NCBI RefSeq assembly: GCF_000331535.1
Contig: NZ_AMZN01000074.1
Location: forward strand, 1-46,232
Length of the DNA stretch: 46,232 nucleotides
DNA from: Fulvivirga imtechensis AK7
Lineage (GTDB): Bacteria > Bacteroidota > Bacteroidia > Cytophagales > Cyclobacteriaceae
Direction: 5' to 3'
In this document: positions 37,311 to 45,885 of the stretch, piece after piece
How positions within the stretch are numbered: position 1 is the first letter of the stretch
Layout of the letters: each line of letters starts with the position of its first letter
The notes under the pieces: model-generated
Told to the model about the DNA's origin: nothing
The model's database searches: none
The model's input: the letters and a program-made list of their open reading frames with translations, nothing else
Program-made: the position numbers and the translations under genes

Positions 37311-38267
37311 TTACTTAGCTGCTCTTAATGCTTCCGTTAACTTAGGTACTATTTCAAAGGCATCCCCTACAATGCCATAATCTGCCGCCTTAAAGAAAGG
37401 CGCTTCGGGGTCTTTGTTTATAACAACAATATATTTAGAAGAGTTAACACCGGCTAAATGTTGAATGGCACCGGAAATTCCAATTGCAATATACAACTGA
37501 GGACTTACCTTAACACCGGTTTGTCCTACGTGTTCATGGTGAGGTCTCCATCCCATATCAGAAACGGGCTTACTGCAACCTGTAGCTGCTCCAAGCTCTT
37601 TTGCCAACTCCTCTACCATACCCCAATTTTCAGGCCCTTTTAATCCACGGCCACCTGACACTACTATTTCTGCTTCAGGCAACAGCACTTCACCTGTAGC
37701 TTTATCCGTATTGGTGATCTTAGCACCAAAATCGTTATCACTAATGGTTACTTTATATTTCTCAACGGCAGCGCTTCCACCTGTTTCCTTTACTTCCGCT
37801 GCATTCTTTTTTATAGCTAATATCTTTTTATTTTTGGTAAGCTCCACAACAGCAAATGCCTTACCTGTATAAATGCTTCTCTTTACTTTAAACCCGCCGG
37901 AAGTATCAGGCAAGTCTGTAACGTTAGACACCAGGCTGGCGTCTACCTTAACGGAAACTCTCGCAGATACGGGGTTACCCAAAGATGAGTTGGCCAACAC
38001 CAGCACCTCTGCACCGGTGTCTTCCATGGCTTTGGCAATTACTGCTGCATACGCCTGGATCACGCCCTGGTTTAAACGCTCATCATCAGCATGAAGGACT
38101 TTCGAAGCTCCGTATTTTCCCAGACCTTCCAGTTCGGAATTTTCTATATTGTTACCTAAGGCTATTGCTGTTACATCGCCCCCCATAGCCGCTGCATATG
38201 CCACAGCCTCAATAGAGGTTTTCTTTACCTGGCCCTCGGAACTTTCTACAAAAACTAATATTGACAT
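37311..38267 (-). CDS. etfA: Electron transfer flavoprotein, alpha subunit
   Basis: The 318-residue subunit has the C-terminal FAD-binding block: GGRGLKGPENW, GCSKPVSDMGWRPHHEHVGQ, GVKVSPQLYIAIGISGAIQH and VINKDPEAPFFKAADYGIVGD. With EtfB it carries electrons from acyl-CoA dehydrogenases to the quinone pool. It is complete and has no N-terminal extension. It is 40 bp downstream of etfB. Confidence 0.96.
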   Translation of the reverse strand: MSILVFVESSEGQVKKTSIEAVAYAAAMGGDVTAIALGNNIENSELEGLGKYGASKVLHADDERLNQGVIQAYAAVIAKAMEDTGAEVLVLANSSLGNPVSARVSVKVDASLVSNVTDLPDTSGGFKVKRSIYTGKAFAVVELTKNKKILAIKKNAAEVKETGGSAAVEKYKVTISDNDFGAKITNTDKATGEVLLPEAEIVVSGGRGLKGPENWGMVEELAKELGAATGCSKPVSDMGWRPHHEHVGQTGVKVSPQLYIAIGISGAIQHLAGVNSSKYIVVINKDPEAPFFKAADYGIVGDAFEIVPKLTEALRAAK

Positions 38268-38307
38268 TTGATATATTTTCTTTGTGGTTTAGTACTTGAT
38301 TTCGGTT

Positions 38308-39045
38308 TTACAAAACTTTTGCCTCGTTTTTCAAGAGACCTACCAGCTCACCTACATTTTCTGCATCTATCATTTTCACATCACCTTTTGCAGGTGGGCG
38401 CTCGAATTTCTGCAGTTTGGTATTTGTAGCATCTCCTGAGGGCTCAACAACCTTCAATGGCTTGGTTCTGGCAGACATAATACCGCGCATGTTAGGTATT
38501 TTCCACTCAGCGATAGGCTCCTGACAGCCCGCCACCAAAGGGAGTTTCACTTCAAGATACTCCTTACCCCCCTCTATCTCTCTTGCCATTTTAGCGGTAT
38601 CGCCTTCGATATCCAGCGTCATCACAGGTGAGATAGATGGCAAGCCCAGTATTTCACCTACAATACCATGCACCATACCACCGTTGAAATCTATTGACTC
38701 TCGTCCCATTAAAATTAAATCATATCCACCATCTTTTGCTACATTGGCTATTTGTTCTGCCACAAAAAATGAATCCCCGGGTTCGGCATTCACTCTTATC
38801 GCTTCATCGGCACCAATAGCCAGGGCTTTACGAATAGTAGGCTCAGTTTCTGCACCTCCCACGTTGAGCACTGTAATAGACCCACCTTGCTGTTCTTTTA
38901 ACTCCACGGCTCTGGCCAATGCGTAATCGTCATAAGGGCCAATGATAAACTGAACGCCAGTAGTGTCAAACTTTGTATCACCATCGGTGAAAGAGATACG
39001 GGAGGTCGTATCAGGTACATGTGTTATACAAACTAATATTTTCAT
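38308..39045 (-). CDS. etfB: Electron transfer flavoprotein, beta subunit
   Basis: The 245-residue AMP-binding subunit starts MKILVCITHVPDTTSRISF. It carries NPYDEYA-like GPYDDYALARAVELKE, then LILMGRESIDFNGGMVHGIV and a long C-terminal arm (NMRGIMSARTKPLKVVEP) that clamps EtfA. The first gene of the etfB-etfA-nuclease operon, divergent from the TPR gene at 39139 across 93 bp. Confidence 0.96.
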   Translation of the reverse strand: MKILVCITHVPDTTSRISFTDGDTKFDTTGVQFIIGPYDDYALARAVELKEQQGGSITVLNVGGAETEPTIRKALAIGADEAIRVNAEPGDSFFVAEQIANVAKDGGYDLILMGRESIDFNGGMVHGIVGEILGLPSISPVMTLDIEGDTAKMAREIEGGKEYLEVKLPLVAGCQEPIAEWKIPNMRGIMSARTKPLKVVEPSGDATNTKLQKFERPPAKGDVKMIDAENVGELVGLLKNEAKVL

Positions 39046-39065
39046 TTAAAATTGGAACTATTTTA

Positions 39066-39093
39066 TTGGTTCTTTAATTACCTATTATTTTTG
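39066..39093 (+). promoter_or_regulatory. Bacteroidota-type promoter for the TPR gene
   Basis: TTG at 39066-39068, a 17-bp spacer and TATTTTTG at 39086-39093 match the TTTG/TTG plus TAnnTTTG promoter of this phylum. The start codon is 46 bp downstream. Confidence 0.5.
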
Positions 39094-39138
39094 CCGTGAA
39101 GATAATGAATAATGGAGCAAATAAAAATTGTATCATAA

Positions 39139-39462
39139 ATGAATTCGTCCCGATTAAATCAACTCCTGAAATTTCTTCAGGAAGATCCTAATGACCCTTT
39201 TACCATCTATGCCCTTGCTACGGAATATAAAACCCATGATGCTTCAAAATCACGCATGTACTTCGAAAAGCTATTAAAGGATCATCCGGACTACCTGCCC
39301 ACTTACTATCATGTTGCGCAACTCTACATGGCGCTTGGTCTTAAACAACAAGCCGAAGAATCCTTCCTTAAGGGAATCGACCTGGCAAAAACGCAAAACA
39401 ACAGCCTGGCTCTTCGCGAACTTCAAAACGCTTACAACGAATTTTTGTTCGATGATGAGTAG
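39139..39462 (+). CDS. Small TPR-repeat protein
   Basis: The 107-residue product is almost wholly two to three tetratricopeptide units: DPFTIYALATEYKTHDASKS, LPTYYHVAQLYMALGLKQQA and the following helix. No signal peptide; cytoplasmic. TPR proteins mediate protein contacts. No partner can be named. It is monocistronic. Confidence 0.8.
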   Translation: MNSSRLNQLLKFLQEDPNDPFTIYALATEYKTHDASKSRMYFEKLLKDHPDYLPTYYHVAQLYMALGLKQQAEESFLKGIDLAKTQNNSLALRELQNAYNEFLFDDE

Positions 39463-39597
39463 ATAAACCTCACAAAAAAATATACTCCGGCCTCTCAATC
39501 TATAGCTGATCTATTATTGATTAATTATACTAATATTTTTAGCAATTCATTTTATAAACATTTGTAAATCAGAATAATTAAAATAAACTTATTGAAG

Positions 39598-40590
39598 TTA
39601 AAATTTAACTACTATTTTACCGGTTTTGGTGGTTTTGGCTATGGTATCAAAAGCTGACGTTATATCCTCAAAGGGTCTTACTGAATCGATCAGCGGCTCA
39701 ACCTTTTTCTCCGAAACAAAGTCGATCATTTCTTTAAATTCCTCATCGTTGCCCATGGTGGATCCTTGCAAGGTAAGTTGGTTCCAAAACATTCTATACA
39801 GGTCTAATGAGCCCGGCAGTCCATTGGTAGCCCCATAAAAAACTATCCTTCCCCCTGGTCGCATTATCTTAATAAAGTTGTTGATCTGATCGCCACCCGC
39901 ACTGTCAATAACCACATCGAAACCGCCTTTGGTCTGCCACGGATTTTTATACCAGTCTTTTTCGACATAATTGAATGCCCCTGCTGCTCCCATTTTCAAA
40001 GCAGTGTCTAACTTATCCTGTTTACCTGAGGTAACAAATACGTTGGCTCCGGCTGCTAATGCAAATTGAAAAGCAAACTGCGCCACACCCCCTCCGAATC
40101 CGGAGATCAAAACATTCTCTCCACCCCTGATCCTCCCGTGATGGAAACATGCCCGAAAGGCGGTCAGTCCACCCAATGGGAGAGCAGCAGCCTGCTCAGG
40201 GGTGAGGTGTTTGGGTACCTCATGAATACGACCGTCCTCTACGGCTATATACTCAGCAAAAGTGCCATGCGATGGCATACCAAGAATGGAATACTCCCGC
40301 GACTGCACAGCAGGATTACTTCCCCAATTCATATTAGGATTAATCACAACATTTTTACCTTTCCATGTACCATTAGCCTCAGTTGCTACCTCCACCACTT
40401 CCCCTACTCCATCAGATCCCAGCACACAGTTCATTTGGATATTTGGATATTTTCCTTCCCTGATAAATTGATCGCGCTTGTTGAGTGCGGCTGCCTTCAA
40501 TTTGATTAATACTTGCGATCCTGTGATCTTAGGTCGTTCAAGATCTACTATCTCAATACGTCCCGGTGCTGTTAATACGAGTCCTTTCAT
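39598..40590 (-). CDS. Zinc-independent MDR-family oxidoreductase (quinone-oxidoreductase-like)
   Basis: The 330-residue product has the GroES-like N-terminal domain (about 25-120, ALNKRDQFIREGKYP, LGSDGVGEVVEV) and a Rossmann domain with ISGFGGGVAQFAFQFALAAG for NADPH. There is no structural-zinc cysteine cluster, so it belongs to the quinone-oxidoreductase/enoyl-reductase side of the family. ALPLGGLTAFRAC and GGRIVFYGATNG support this. The substrate cannot be read from sequence. It is a single gene with 395 bp of mostly repeat-bearing DNA upstream. Confidence 0.87.
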   Translation of the reverse strand: MKGLVLTAPGRIEIVDLERPKITGSQVLIKLKAAALNKRDQFIREGKYPNIQMNCVLGSDGVGEVVEVATEANGTWKGKNVVINPNMNWGSNPAVQSREYSILGMPSHGTFAEYIAVEDGRIHEVPKHLTPEQAAALPLGGLTAFRACFHHGRIRGGENVLISGFGGGVAQFAFQFALAAGANVFVTSGKQDKLDTALKMGAAGAFNYVEKDWYKNPWQTKGGFDVVIDSAGGDQINNFIKIMRPGGRIVFYGATNGLPGSLDLYRMFWNQLTLQGSTMGNDEEFKEMIDFVSEKKVEPLIDSVRPFEDITSAFDTIAKTTKTGKIVVKF

Positions 40591-40796
40591 TTGTATGTAA
40601 TTTGATTTTCAATGGCCATAACCTAAGTTTATGCTCATTTCATGGGTGTGTTGTTTGTTTTATGGTCACCACTGATCGTAAACTTCTTTTACTATTTCCA
40701 TATGCTCCACTATAAGAGGAAGTCCGAAAATTAAATTTAGAGATAAGACCTGAAATATCATTGTTGCGCATCAGAAAATTGAAAGCAACAGGTAAA

Positions 40797-40833
40797 GAAA
40801 AAGGGCTACTCGCATATTACCACGGTAGCCCTT
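40797..40833 (-). terminator. Rho-independent terminator for the Spy-like gene
   Basis: On the minus strand the perfect 9-bp stem AAGGGCTAC / GTAGCCCTT (arms at 40825-40833 and 40801-40809) is followed by TTTTTCTTT. It lies beyond the repeat element. Confidence 0.7.
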
Positions 40834-40841
40834 GCTTAATT

Positions 40842-40969
40842 TAGTGTTTGTAAGAAAACTCTAAGTGGCTTTTAGAAAACGTTCCCGCCAAAAAGCGGAG
40901 CGTACTGGGGTACGTGAGCATTTTTGGGGCGAGCATAACGCAGACATTGACGTTTTCTTAGAGACACTA
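40842..40969. mobile_element. Intergenic inverted-repeat element, copy 3 (intact ends)
   Basis: Left end TAGTGTTTGTAAGAAAAC (40842-40859), right end GTTTTCTTAGAGACACTA (40952-40969): 16 of 18 positions pair. The 128-bp element contains a long imperfect hairpin (GCCAAAAAGCGGAGCGTAC and GTACGTGAGCATTTTTGGGGC). Its right half matches copy 2 in reverse orientation. It lies between the Spy-like gene and its terminator. Confidence 0.65.
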
Positions 40970-40985
40970 ATTACTTTAAAGATCG

Positions 40986-41411
40986 TCAATAATCATCGTC
41001 TTCCATACCATCATCCTTCTCATGTCTGGTATCTGTTTGCCAGCGGAGACGCATCTCATTATACCACTGGTTTTTCACAGTCTGAAGTTTGGCATACTGA
41101 TTGGCATCAAGCACATCTTCCAACTCTTCCATTTGTTCATTCCAGTTTTCTTCCAGCTCTTCCCATTTATTCTCAGCGCTTTCCTCTTCCATGAAAACTT
41201 CTTCCCGCTTTTCCACATATTTGTGGTTAATCTCCCTCACATCTTCCAACTGGTCGCCATTGAGGCTTAGGTTCGCTTTCATCCACTCGGTCTGTTCAGA
41301 GGCTGTCTCCTCCACTCTTTGCTCCATCTGGTCCTTCATATCGCTTTTATTCTGTGCTATAAGTAGCATTGGAAGGAGCAATGCCATTAGCATCAATCTT
41401 ATTTTTTTCAT
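40986..41411 (-). CDS. Secreted Spy/CpxP-like acidic helical protein
   Basis: The 141-residue product has a signal peptide (1-19, ending LLIAQ) and a mature part that is helical and Glu-rich. Two LTxxQ-like spots, LSLNGDQLEDVREI (48-61) and VLDANQYAKLQTVKNQW, are spaced as in the Spy/CpxP periplasmic chaperone family. The match is weak by eye. The C-terminus is a short acidic tail (MEDDDY). The function may be envelope stress buffering, by analogy only. Confidence 0.65.
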   Translation of the reverse strand: MKKIRLMLMALLLPMLLIAQNKSDMKDQMEQRVEETASEQTEWMKANLSLNGDQLEDVREINHKYVEKREEVFMEEESAENKWEELEENWNEQMEELEDVLDANQYAKLQTVKNQWYNEMRLRWQTDTRHEKDDGMEDDDY

Positions 41412-41477
41412 AACTCACTTAGTAGTTTGGTTTAACACCGTAAGTGAGTACAAATGGGATACCGAAGGGGTGTTTAT

Positions 41478-41611
41478 AGTTCTGAGTTCTCAGTTCTGAG
41501 TTCTGAGTTCTGAGTTCTGAGTTCTCTGTTCAGGTTTTCTGTTCTCGGTTCTCAGTTTATCGGTTTTCAGAAGTGTGTGATCAACCAGTGACCAGTGACC
41601 AGAAACCAGTG
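41478..41611. repeat. Two arrays of 7-bp tandem repeats
   Basis: Seven copies of AGTTCTG (two of them AGTTCTC) run from 41478 to 41526, then decay through related 7-8-mers. A second array of four ACCAGTG-like heptamers lies at 41584-41611. The second array ends 2 bp before the dnaB stop. Simple arrays of this size can vary by slippage. Confidence 0.8.
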
Positions 41612-41612
41612 A

Positions 41613-43184
41613 CTAGAACGGAGCGTCCTCTTCTTCATCGGGTGCATCATATCCAAAGGAAGGACCGGCATTGCCTTTATCTTCGTTCAGCCTGCTGCTC
41701 AATGTGATGGTGCCGGGATTATCGTCAAACTCAGATGGAATACCTCCGCCACCGGGGAAATCGCCACCGAAGCCTCCTGTGTCGAGGTCGCCAAACTTAG
41801 TGAACTTACCAATGAATTTGAGTTGTACATTTTCAAGAGAACCATTCCTGTGCTTGGCAATGATCACCTCTCCAGTGCCTATGGTAGGCATTCCACTTTC
41901 ATCTTCCGTGATACCGTAGTATTCCGGACGGTACAGGAACATCACCATATCAGCATCCTGCTCAATAGATCCGGATTCCCTAAGGTCAGACAACTGCGGC
42001 CTCTTATCGCCTCCCCTGGTTTCCACTGCCCGGCTTAACTGGGAAAGGGCGAGTACGGGCACGTCAAGCTCTTTGGCAATCCCTTTTAACGCCCGTGAGA
42101 TCGATGCGATTTCCTGCTCACGATTGCCACCTCCTTTGGAGCTGTCCCCGCTCATCAACTGCAGGTAGTCAATTACTATCAACTGTACATCGTGCTGTGC
42201 TTTCAACCTTCTACACTTGGCACGGAGCTCCAGGATAGACAATGCAGGAGTATCATCGATGAAAATCGGGGCATTACTCAGCTTGGTAGTTTTATGGATA
42301 AGCTGCTGCCATTCGTAGTCTGCAAGATTTCCTTTCTTGATCTTCTCACTTTCCAGTTCCGCTTCTGCGGAGATTAGTCTGTTGACCAACTGAACAGAGG
42401 ACATCTCCAAAGAAAATATGGCCACTGCATGGTTGAAATCTACCGCGGCATTACGGAGTGCAGAAACCACAAAGGCCGTTTTACCCATACCAGGTCGAGC
42501 AGCAATAATAACGAGATCCGACTTTTGCCATCCTGAGGTAACTCGATCAAGAGCAGAAAATCCACTGGGAATACCTGTAAGACCATCTTTATGGTTCTTG
42601 CGTTCCTCTAACTCCTGGATAGCCTGCGCCATCAGAGAGCGCATATTGTCATAATTTTTCCTGATGTTAGCCTCTGAAATCTCAAAAAGTGACTGCTCCG
42701 TTTTGTCCAACAGTTGAAATACATCGGTAGTATCTTCATAGGCATCGTGATGGATCTCAGAAGCCACGCGGATCAACTCACGCTTGATCGCCATCTCTGT
42801 TACTATCCTGGCGTGATACTCTACGTTAGCGGCAGAACTCACTTTTGAGGTAAGCTCAGCTATGTAATATGCACCACCAGCCATTTCGAGCTTTCCATTC
42901 TTTCGAAGCTGGTTGGCCACTGTACGCATATCCACCGGCTCAGAGTTGTTGAAGAGTTCAACTATAGCTGTATAAATTTCTTTGTGAGCATCGGAATAGA
43001 AGCTTCCAGGCTTGAGAATATCAATAACAGTGGATAGCGCATCTTTCTCAAGCATAAGGGCGCCTAAAACAGCCTCTTCCAAATCGATCGCCTGAGGTGG
43101 TAACTTGCCTAATCCATCGGTAATATCCCTGGATAATCTGCTAGACTTATGACCTACCCTCAATGACGATGACTTGTTTTCCAT
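41613..43184 (-). CDS. dnaB: Replicative DNA helicase DnaB
   Basis: The 523-residue protein has the N-terminal DnaB domain (about 28-130, LPPQAIDLEEAVLGALMLEK) and the RecA-like domain with Walker A ARPGMGKT (229-236). LIVIDYLQLM (Walker B) and SQLSRAVETRGGDKRPQLSD follow. There is no intein. The C-terminal about 70 residues are Gly/Asp-rich (GGFGGDFPGGGG) and end in acidic EEEDAPF, similar to the protein-contact tail of SSB proteins. It forms the hexameric ring that opens the replication fork. Its start faces the putative origin at 43340-43497. Confidence 0.97.
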   Translation of the reverse strand: MENKSSSLRVGHKSSRLSRDITDGLGKLPPQAIDLEEAVLGALMLEKDALSTVIDILKPGSFYSDAHKEIYTAIVELFNNSEPVDMRTVANQLRKNGKLEMAGGAYYIAELTSKVSSAANVEYHARIVTEMAIKRELIRVASEIHHDAYEDTTDVFQLLDKTEQSLFEISEANIRKNYDNMRSLMAQAIQELEERKNHKDGLTGIPSGFSALDRVTSGWQKSDLVIIAARPGMGKTAFVVSALRNAAVDFNHAVAIFSLEMSSVQLVNRLISAEAELESEKIKKGNLADYEWQQLIHKTTKLSNAPIFIDDTPALSILELRAKCRRLKAQHDVQLIVIDYLQLMSGDSSKGGGNREQEIASISRALKGIAKELDVPVLALSQLSRAVETRGGDKRPQLSDLRESGSIEQDADMVMFLYRPEYYGITEDESGMPTIGTGEVIIAKHRNGSLENVQLKFIGKFTKFGDLDTGGFGGDFPGGGGIPSEFDDNPGTITLSSRLNEDKGNAGPSFGYDAPDEEEDAPF

Positions 43185-43339
43185 GTAGTGGTTATTGATT
43201 AACTGAATGACGCTCCAAACGTAAAAATAAAATCGGGCACTAGCAATTCAGGTGGATTCCAACGCCTGCATAAAGCCCATCAACAAAAAACATTTACCTG
43301 TGCAGAATATACCAAAAAAATCGCTAAAGATTAAACAGG

Positions 43340-43497
43340 TTTTCCACATTATCCACATTTTCTATCCACAAAGCATCACCATTTTTGTGGAAAAATCAAT
43401 AGGTCATCCACAAAATAGTTGTTTATACACATAATTATTAACAGTGGCTAAAGAAGTTAAATTGTCTCTCCATTTTATTTTTTTTATCTTAATTTTG
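43340..43497. other. Candidate chromosomal replication origin (oriC)
   Basis: Seven 9-mers resembling the DnaA box TTATNCACA lie within 104 bp: TTTTCCACA (43340), TTATCCACA (43349, perfect), CTATCCACA (43362), the reverse of TTTTCCACA (43386), TCATCCACA (43404), TTATACACA (43423, perfect to TTATNCACA) and the weaker TTATTAACA (43435). An AT-rich run with long T tracts (43455-43497) follows and could be the unwinding element. The 333-bp region lies between divergent dnaB and mpl, with genes pointing away on both sides. A dispersed promoter repeat would not explain the perfect boxes. Confidence 0.6.
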
Positions 43498-43498
43498 A

Positions 43499-43512
43499 AG
43501 CTTAATTAAGCT
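43499..43512. promoter_or_regulatory. 14-bp perfect palindrome before mpl
   Basis: AGCTTAATTAAGCT ends 5 bp before the mpl ATG. The position would block translation or transcription start if bound. Confidence 0.35.
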
Positions 43513-43517
43513 ACTAA

Positions 43518-44888
43518 ATGAATAACACTGCCAAAAACATACACTTCATTGCCATTGGAGGTAGTATTATGCACAATCTGGCCATTGCTTTACATAAAAA
43601 GGGCTATAACATCAGCGGTTCGGATGATGAGATCTTTGAACCATCACTTAGTAAATTATCAAAATACGGGCTTCTCCCTCAGAAGGAAGGGTGGGAGCCG
43701 GATAAAATACATCAGGGTCTGGATGCAGTGATCCTGGGCATGCATGCCAGAAAGGATAACCCTGAACTATTGCGAGCCAGGGAAATGGGGATAAAGATAT
43801 ATTCGTTCCCCGATTATCTGTATGAACAGTCGCTGGACAAGCAGCGAATAGTAATAGCGGGCAGCCATGGAAAAACAACCATTACTTCCATCATCATCCA
43901 CGTGTTAAAATTCTTCAACAGAAAGTTTGATTTCGCTGTTGGCGCTCAGCTTGAAGGTTTTGAAACAATGGTAGAGCTATCAGATGACGCTCCAGTAATT
44001 ATTATCGAAGGTGATGAGTATTTATCCTCACCAATTGATGACAGTCCGAAATTCCTAAAGTATCATCACCACATTGGCCTCATTAGTGGCGTGGCATGGG
44101 ATCATATCAATGTATTCCCCTCGGAGGAAAAATATGTCAGGCAGTTTGATAAGTTCGCAGATGCAACACCAAAGGGAGGAACCCTGGTGTATTGTGAAGA
44201 AGATCCTCTGGCCACCGTTATCGGTAGTAAAGAGCGCCCCGATGTGCTGAATGTAACTTATAAAACCCATCCTTTCACCATTGAGAACGGCACTACGTTC
44301 CTGACTAATGGCAACGACAGTATACCTATCAGGCTTTTCGGGAAGCATAACCTGCAAAACATTAATGGTGCACGAGAAGTATTGAAAAAAATTGGCATAT
44401 CCGATGACCAGTTCTATGAGGCTATCCAGAACTTCGAAGGAGCATCCAAACGATTAGAATATGTATATGAAAATGAGTCCACGGCCATCATAAAGGATTA
44501 TGCTCATGCGCCTTCCAAGGTAAGGGCAACCACTTTGGCGGTGAAAGAGCAGTACCCTGAAAGGGATTTGGTGGCATGCCTCGAGCTTCATACGTTCAGC
44601 AGCCTCAATAAAGATTTCCTGAAGCAATACAATGGCACTATGAAATATGCCAACGTTGGTGTTATTTATTATAATCCTCAGACGTTGGAACACAAGAGGC
44701 TTGAACCAATTACACCCAACGATATCAAAAAAGGCTTTGGAGATGAACACTTGAATGTGTTTGATGACGCCTCAGAGATGGTAGCGTTCCTCAAAAAACA
44801 AGAATGGGACGAAAAAAACCTACTACTGATGAGCTCCGGAACATTTAACAATCTTGATTTCGAAAAATTAAAAGATACATTAAAATAA
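43518..44888 (+). CDS. mpl: Mpl-type murein peptide ligase (Mur ligase family)
   Basis: The 456-residue protein has the Mur ligase fold: a Rossmann-like N-terminus (HFIAIGGSIMHNLAIALHKK), ATP loop AGSHGKTT (114-121) and DYAHAPSKVRATTLAVKEQY. It resembles UDP-N-acetylmuramate:L-alanyl-gamma-D-glutamyl-meso-diaminopimelate ligase, which recycles wall peptides, more than MurC, but the two are close, so the substrate is inferred. No membrane segment. It begins 30 bp past the last DnaA-box cluster feature and leads the exonuclease gene by 15 bp. Confidence 0.85.
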   Translation: MNNTAKNIHFIAIGGSIMHNLAIALHKKGYNISGSDDEIFEPSLSKLSKYGLLPQKEGWEPDKIHQGLDAVILGMHARKDNPELLRAREMGIKIYSFPDYLYEQSLDKQRIVIAGSHGKTTITSIIIHVLKFFNRKFDFAVGAQLEGFETMVELSDDAPVIIIEGDEYLSSPIDDSPKFLKYHHHIGLISGVAWDHINVFPSEEKYVRQFDKFADATPKGGTLVYCEEDPLATVIGSKERPDVLNVTYKTHPFTIENGTTFLTNGNDSIPIRLFGKHNLQNINGAREVLKKIGISDDQFYEAIQNFEGASKRLEYVYENESTAIIKDYAHAPSKVRATTLAVKEQYPERDLVACLELHTFSSLNKDFLKQYNGTMKYANVGVIYYNPQTLEHKRLEPITPNDIKKGFGDEHLNVFDDASEMVAFLKKQEWDEKNLLLMSSGTFNNLDFEKLKDTLK

Positions 44889-44903
44889 CTCCAAATTATT
44901 GTC

Positions 44904-45716
44904 ATGACTTTAAATCTCAAAAACCCTCTTACTTTCTTCGACCTGGAAACAACAGGCACCAATATTGTCAAAGACAGAATTGTTGAGTTATCGGTAGTGA
45001 AGGTAATGCCCAATGGTGAGAACATTACCAAGACTACTAAAATAAATCCCACCATTCCTATACCTGCTGAAACCAGTGTTATTCACGGTATCTATGATGA
45101 AGATATAAAAGAGGCGCCTACCTTTAAAAATATTGCCAAAAGCCTGGCGAAATTTCTCGAGGGTTCCGATCTGGCGGGCTTTAACATATTGAAGTTTGAT
45201 GTACCAATGCTGGTTGAGGAGTTCTTACGTGCCGGTGTGGATTTTGATGTGAGCAAGCGCAAGCTCATCGATGCGCAAAAGATATTCCACATGATGGAGA
45301 AAAGAACCTTATCAGCCGCTTATAAATTCTATTGCGACAAATGCCTTGACGGAGCTCATAGCGCCGAAGTAGATACGCTGGCCACCTTTGAAGTGTTAAA
45401 AGCGCAGGTAGCCAAATACGAAGGCCAGGAAGTCGAGGATAACCTCGGTAATAAAATTGGTATCATCAAAAATGACATGCAGATATTGCATGAGCTTACT
45501 GCCTCCAATATGGTAGATCTCGCTGGCCGCATCGTGCTTAATAGTGATGGTGTTGAGTGCTTTAACTTCGGAAAGCACCGAAACACCCCTGTTACCACTG
45601 TTTTTGAAAAGGAGCCTTCATACTATGACTGGATGATGAATGGGGAATTTCCCCAGGATACCAAGAGAAGGCTTACGGAGATCAAGCTGAGGGTTTTCAG
45701 CAGGATAAAGAAATAA
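44904..45716 (+). CDS. DnaQ-like 3'-5' exonuclease
   Basis: The 270-residue protein has the DEDDh exonuclease site: Asp13 and Glu15 in FFDLETTG, Asp99 in FNILKFDVPML, and His152 and Asp157 in GAHSAEVDT. The C-terminal about 60 residues (FNFGKHRNTPVTTVFEKEPS) resemble the small DUF3820-like module found after such domains. It could proofread as a polymerase III epsilon-like subunit or act in RNA/DNA turnover; the sequence does not decide. It is 15 bp downstream of mpl. Confidence 0.88.
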   Translation: MTLNLKNPLTFFDLETTGTNIVKDRIVELSVVKVMPNGENITKTTKINPTIPIPAETSVIHGIYDEDIKEAPTFKNIAKSLAKFLEGSDLAGFNILKFDVPMLVEEFLRAGVDFDVSKRKLIDAQKIFHMMEKRTLSAAYKFYCDKCLDGAHSAEVDTLATFEVLKAQVAKYEGQEVEDNLGNKIGIIKNDMQILHELTASNMVDLAGRIVLNSDGVECFNFGKHRNTPVTTVFEKEPSYYDWMMNGEFPQDTKRRLTEIKLRVFSRIKK

Positions 45717-45885
45717 ATTCTATTCTGGCGCGGAAGTTACTTCCGTGCTTACCTGCAACATTTTTTTTCTGATCTTCTTTTGCTACCTATTTTCATGCAT
45801 CCGGTAATGAATTTGCTTAGTGGATATGTGTCATGGAAGTGACTTCATCGGTAGTTGGAGCCAGGTGGGGGTCACGGAAGTAACT

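Larger units (their letters stand above)
40591..40985. other. Gene-less stretch with a terminator and an inverted-repeat element
   Basis: No credible gene is seen. From right to left it holds the repeat element at 40842-40969, the terminator at 40797-40833 and about 200 bp (40591-40796) upstream of the MDR gene in which I see only AT-rich sequence and no clear promoter box. Confidence 0.6.

Noticed and set aside
41478-41611. Possible CRISPR array
   Set aside because: The repeat unit is 7 bp with no spacers and no cas genes are nearby.
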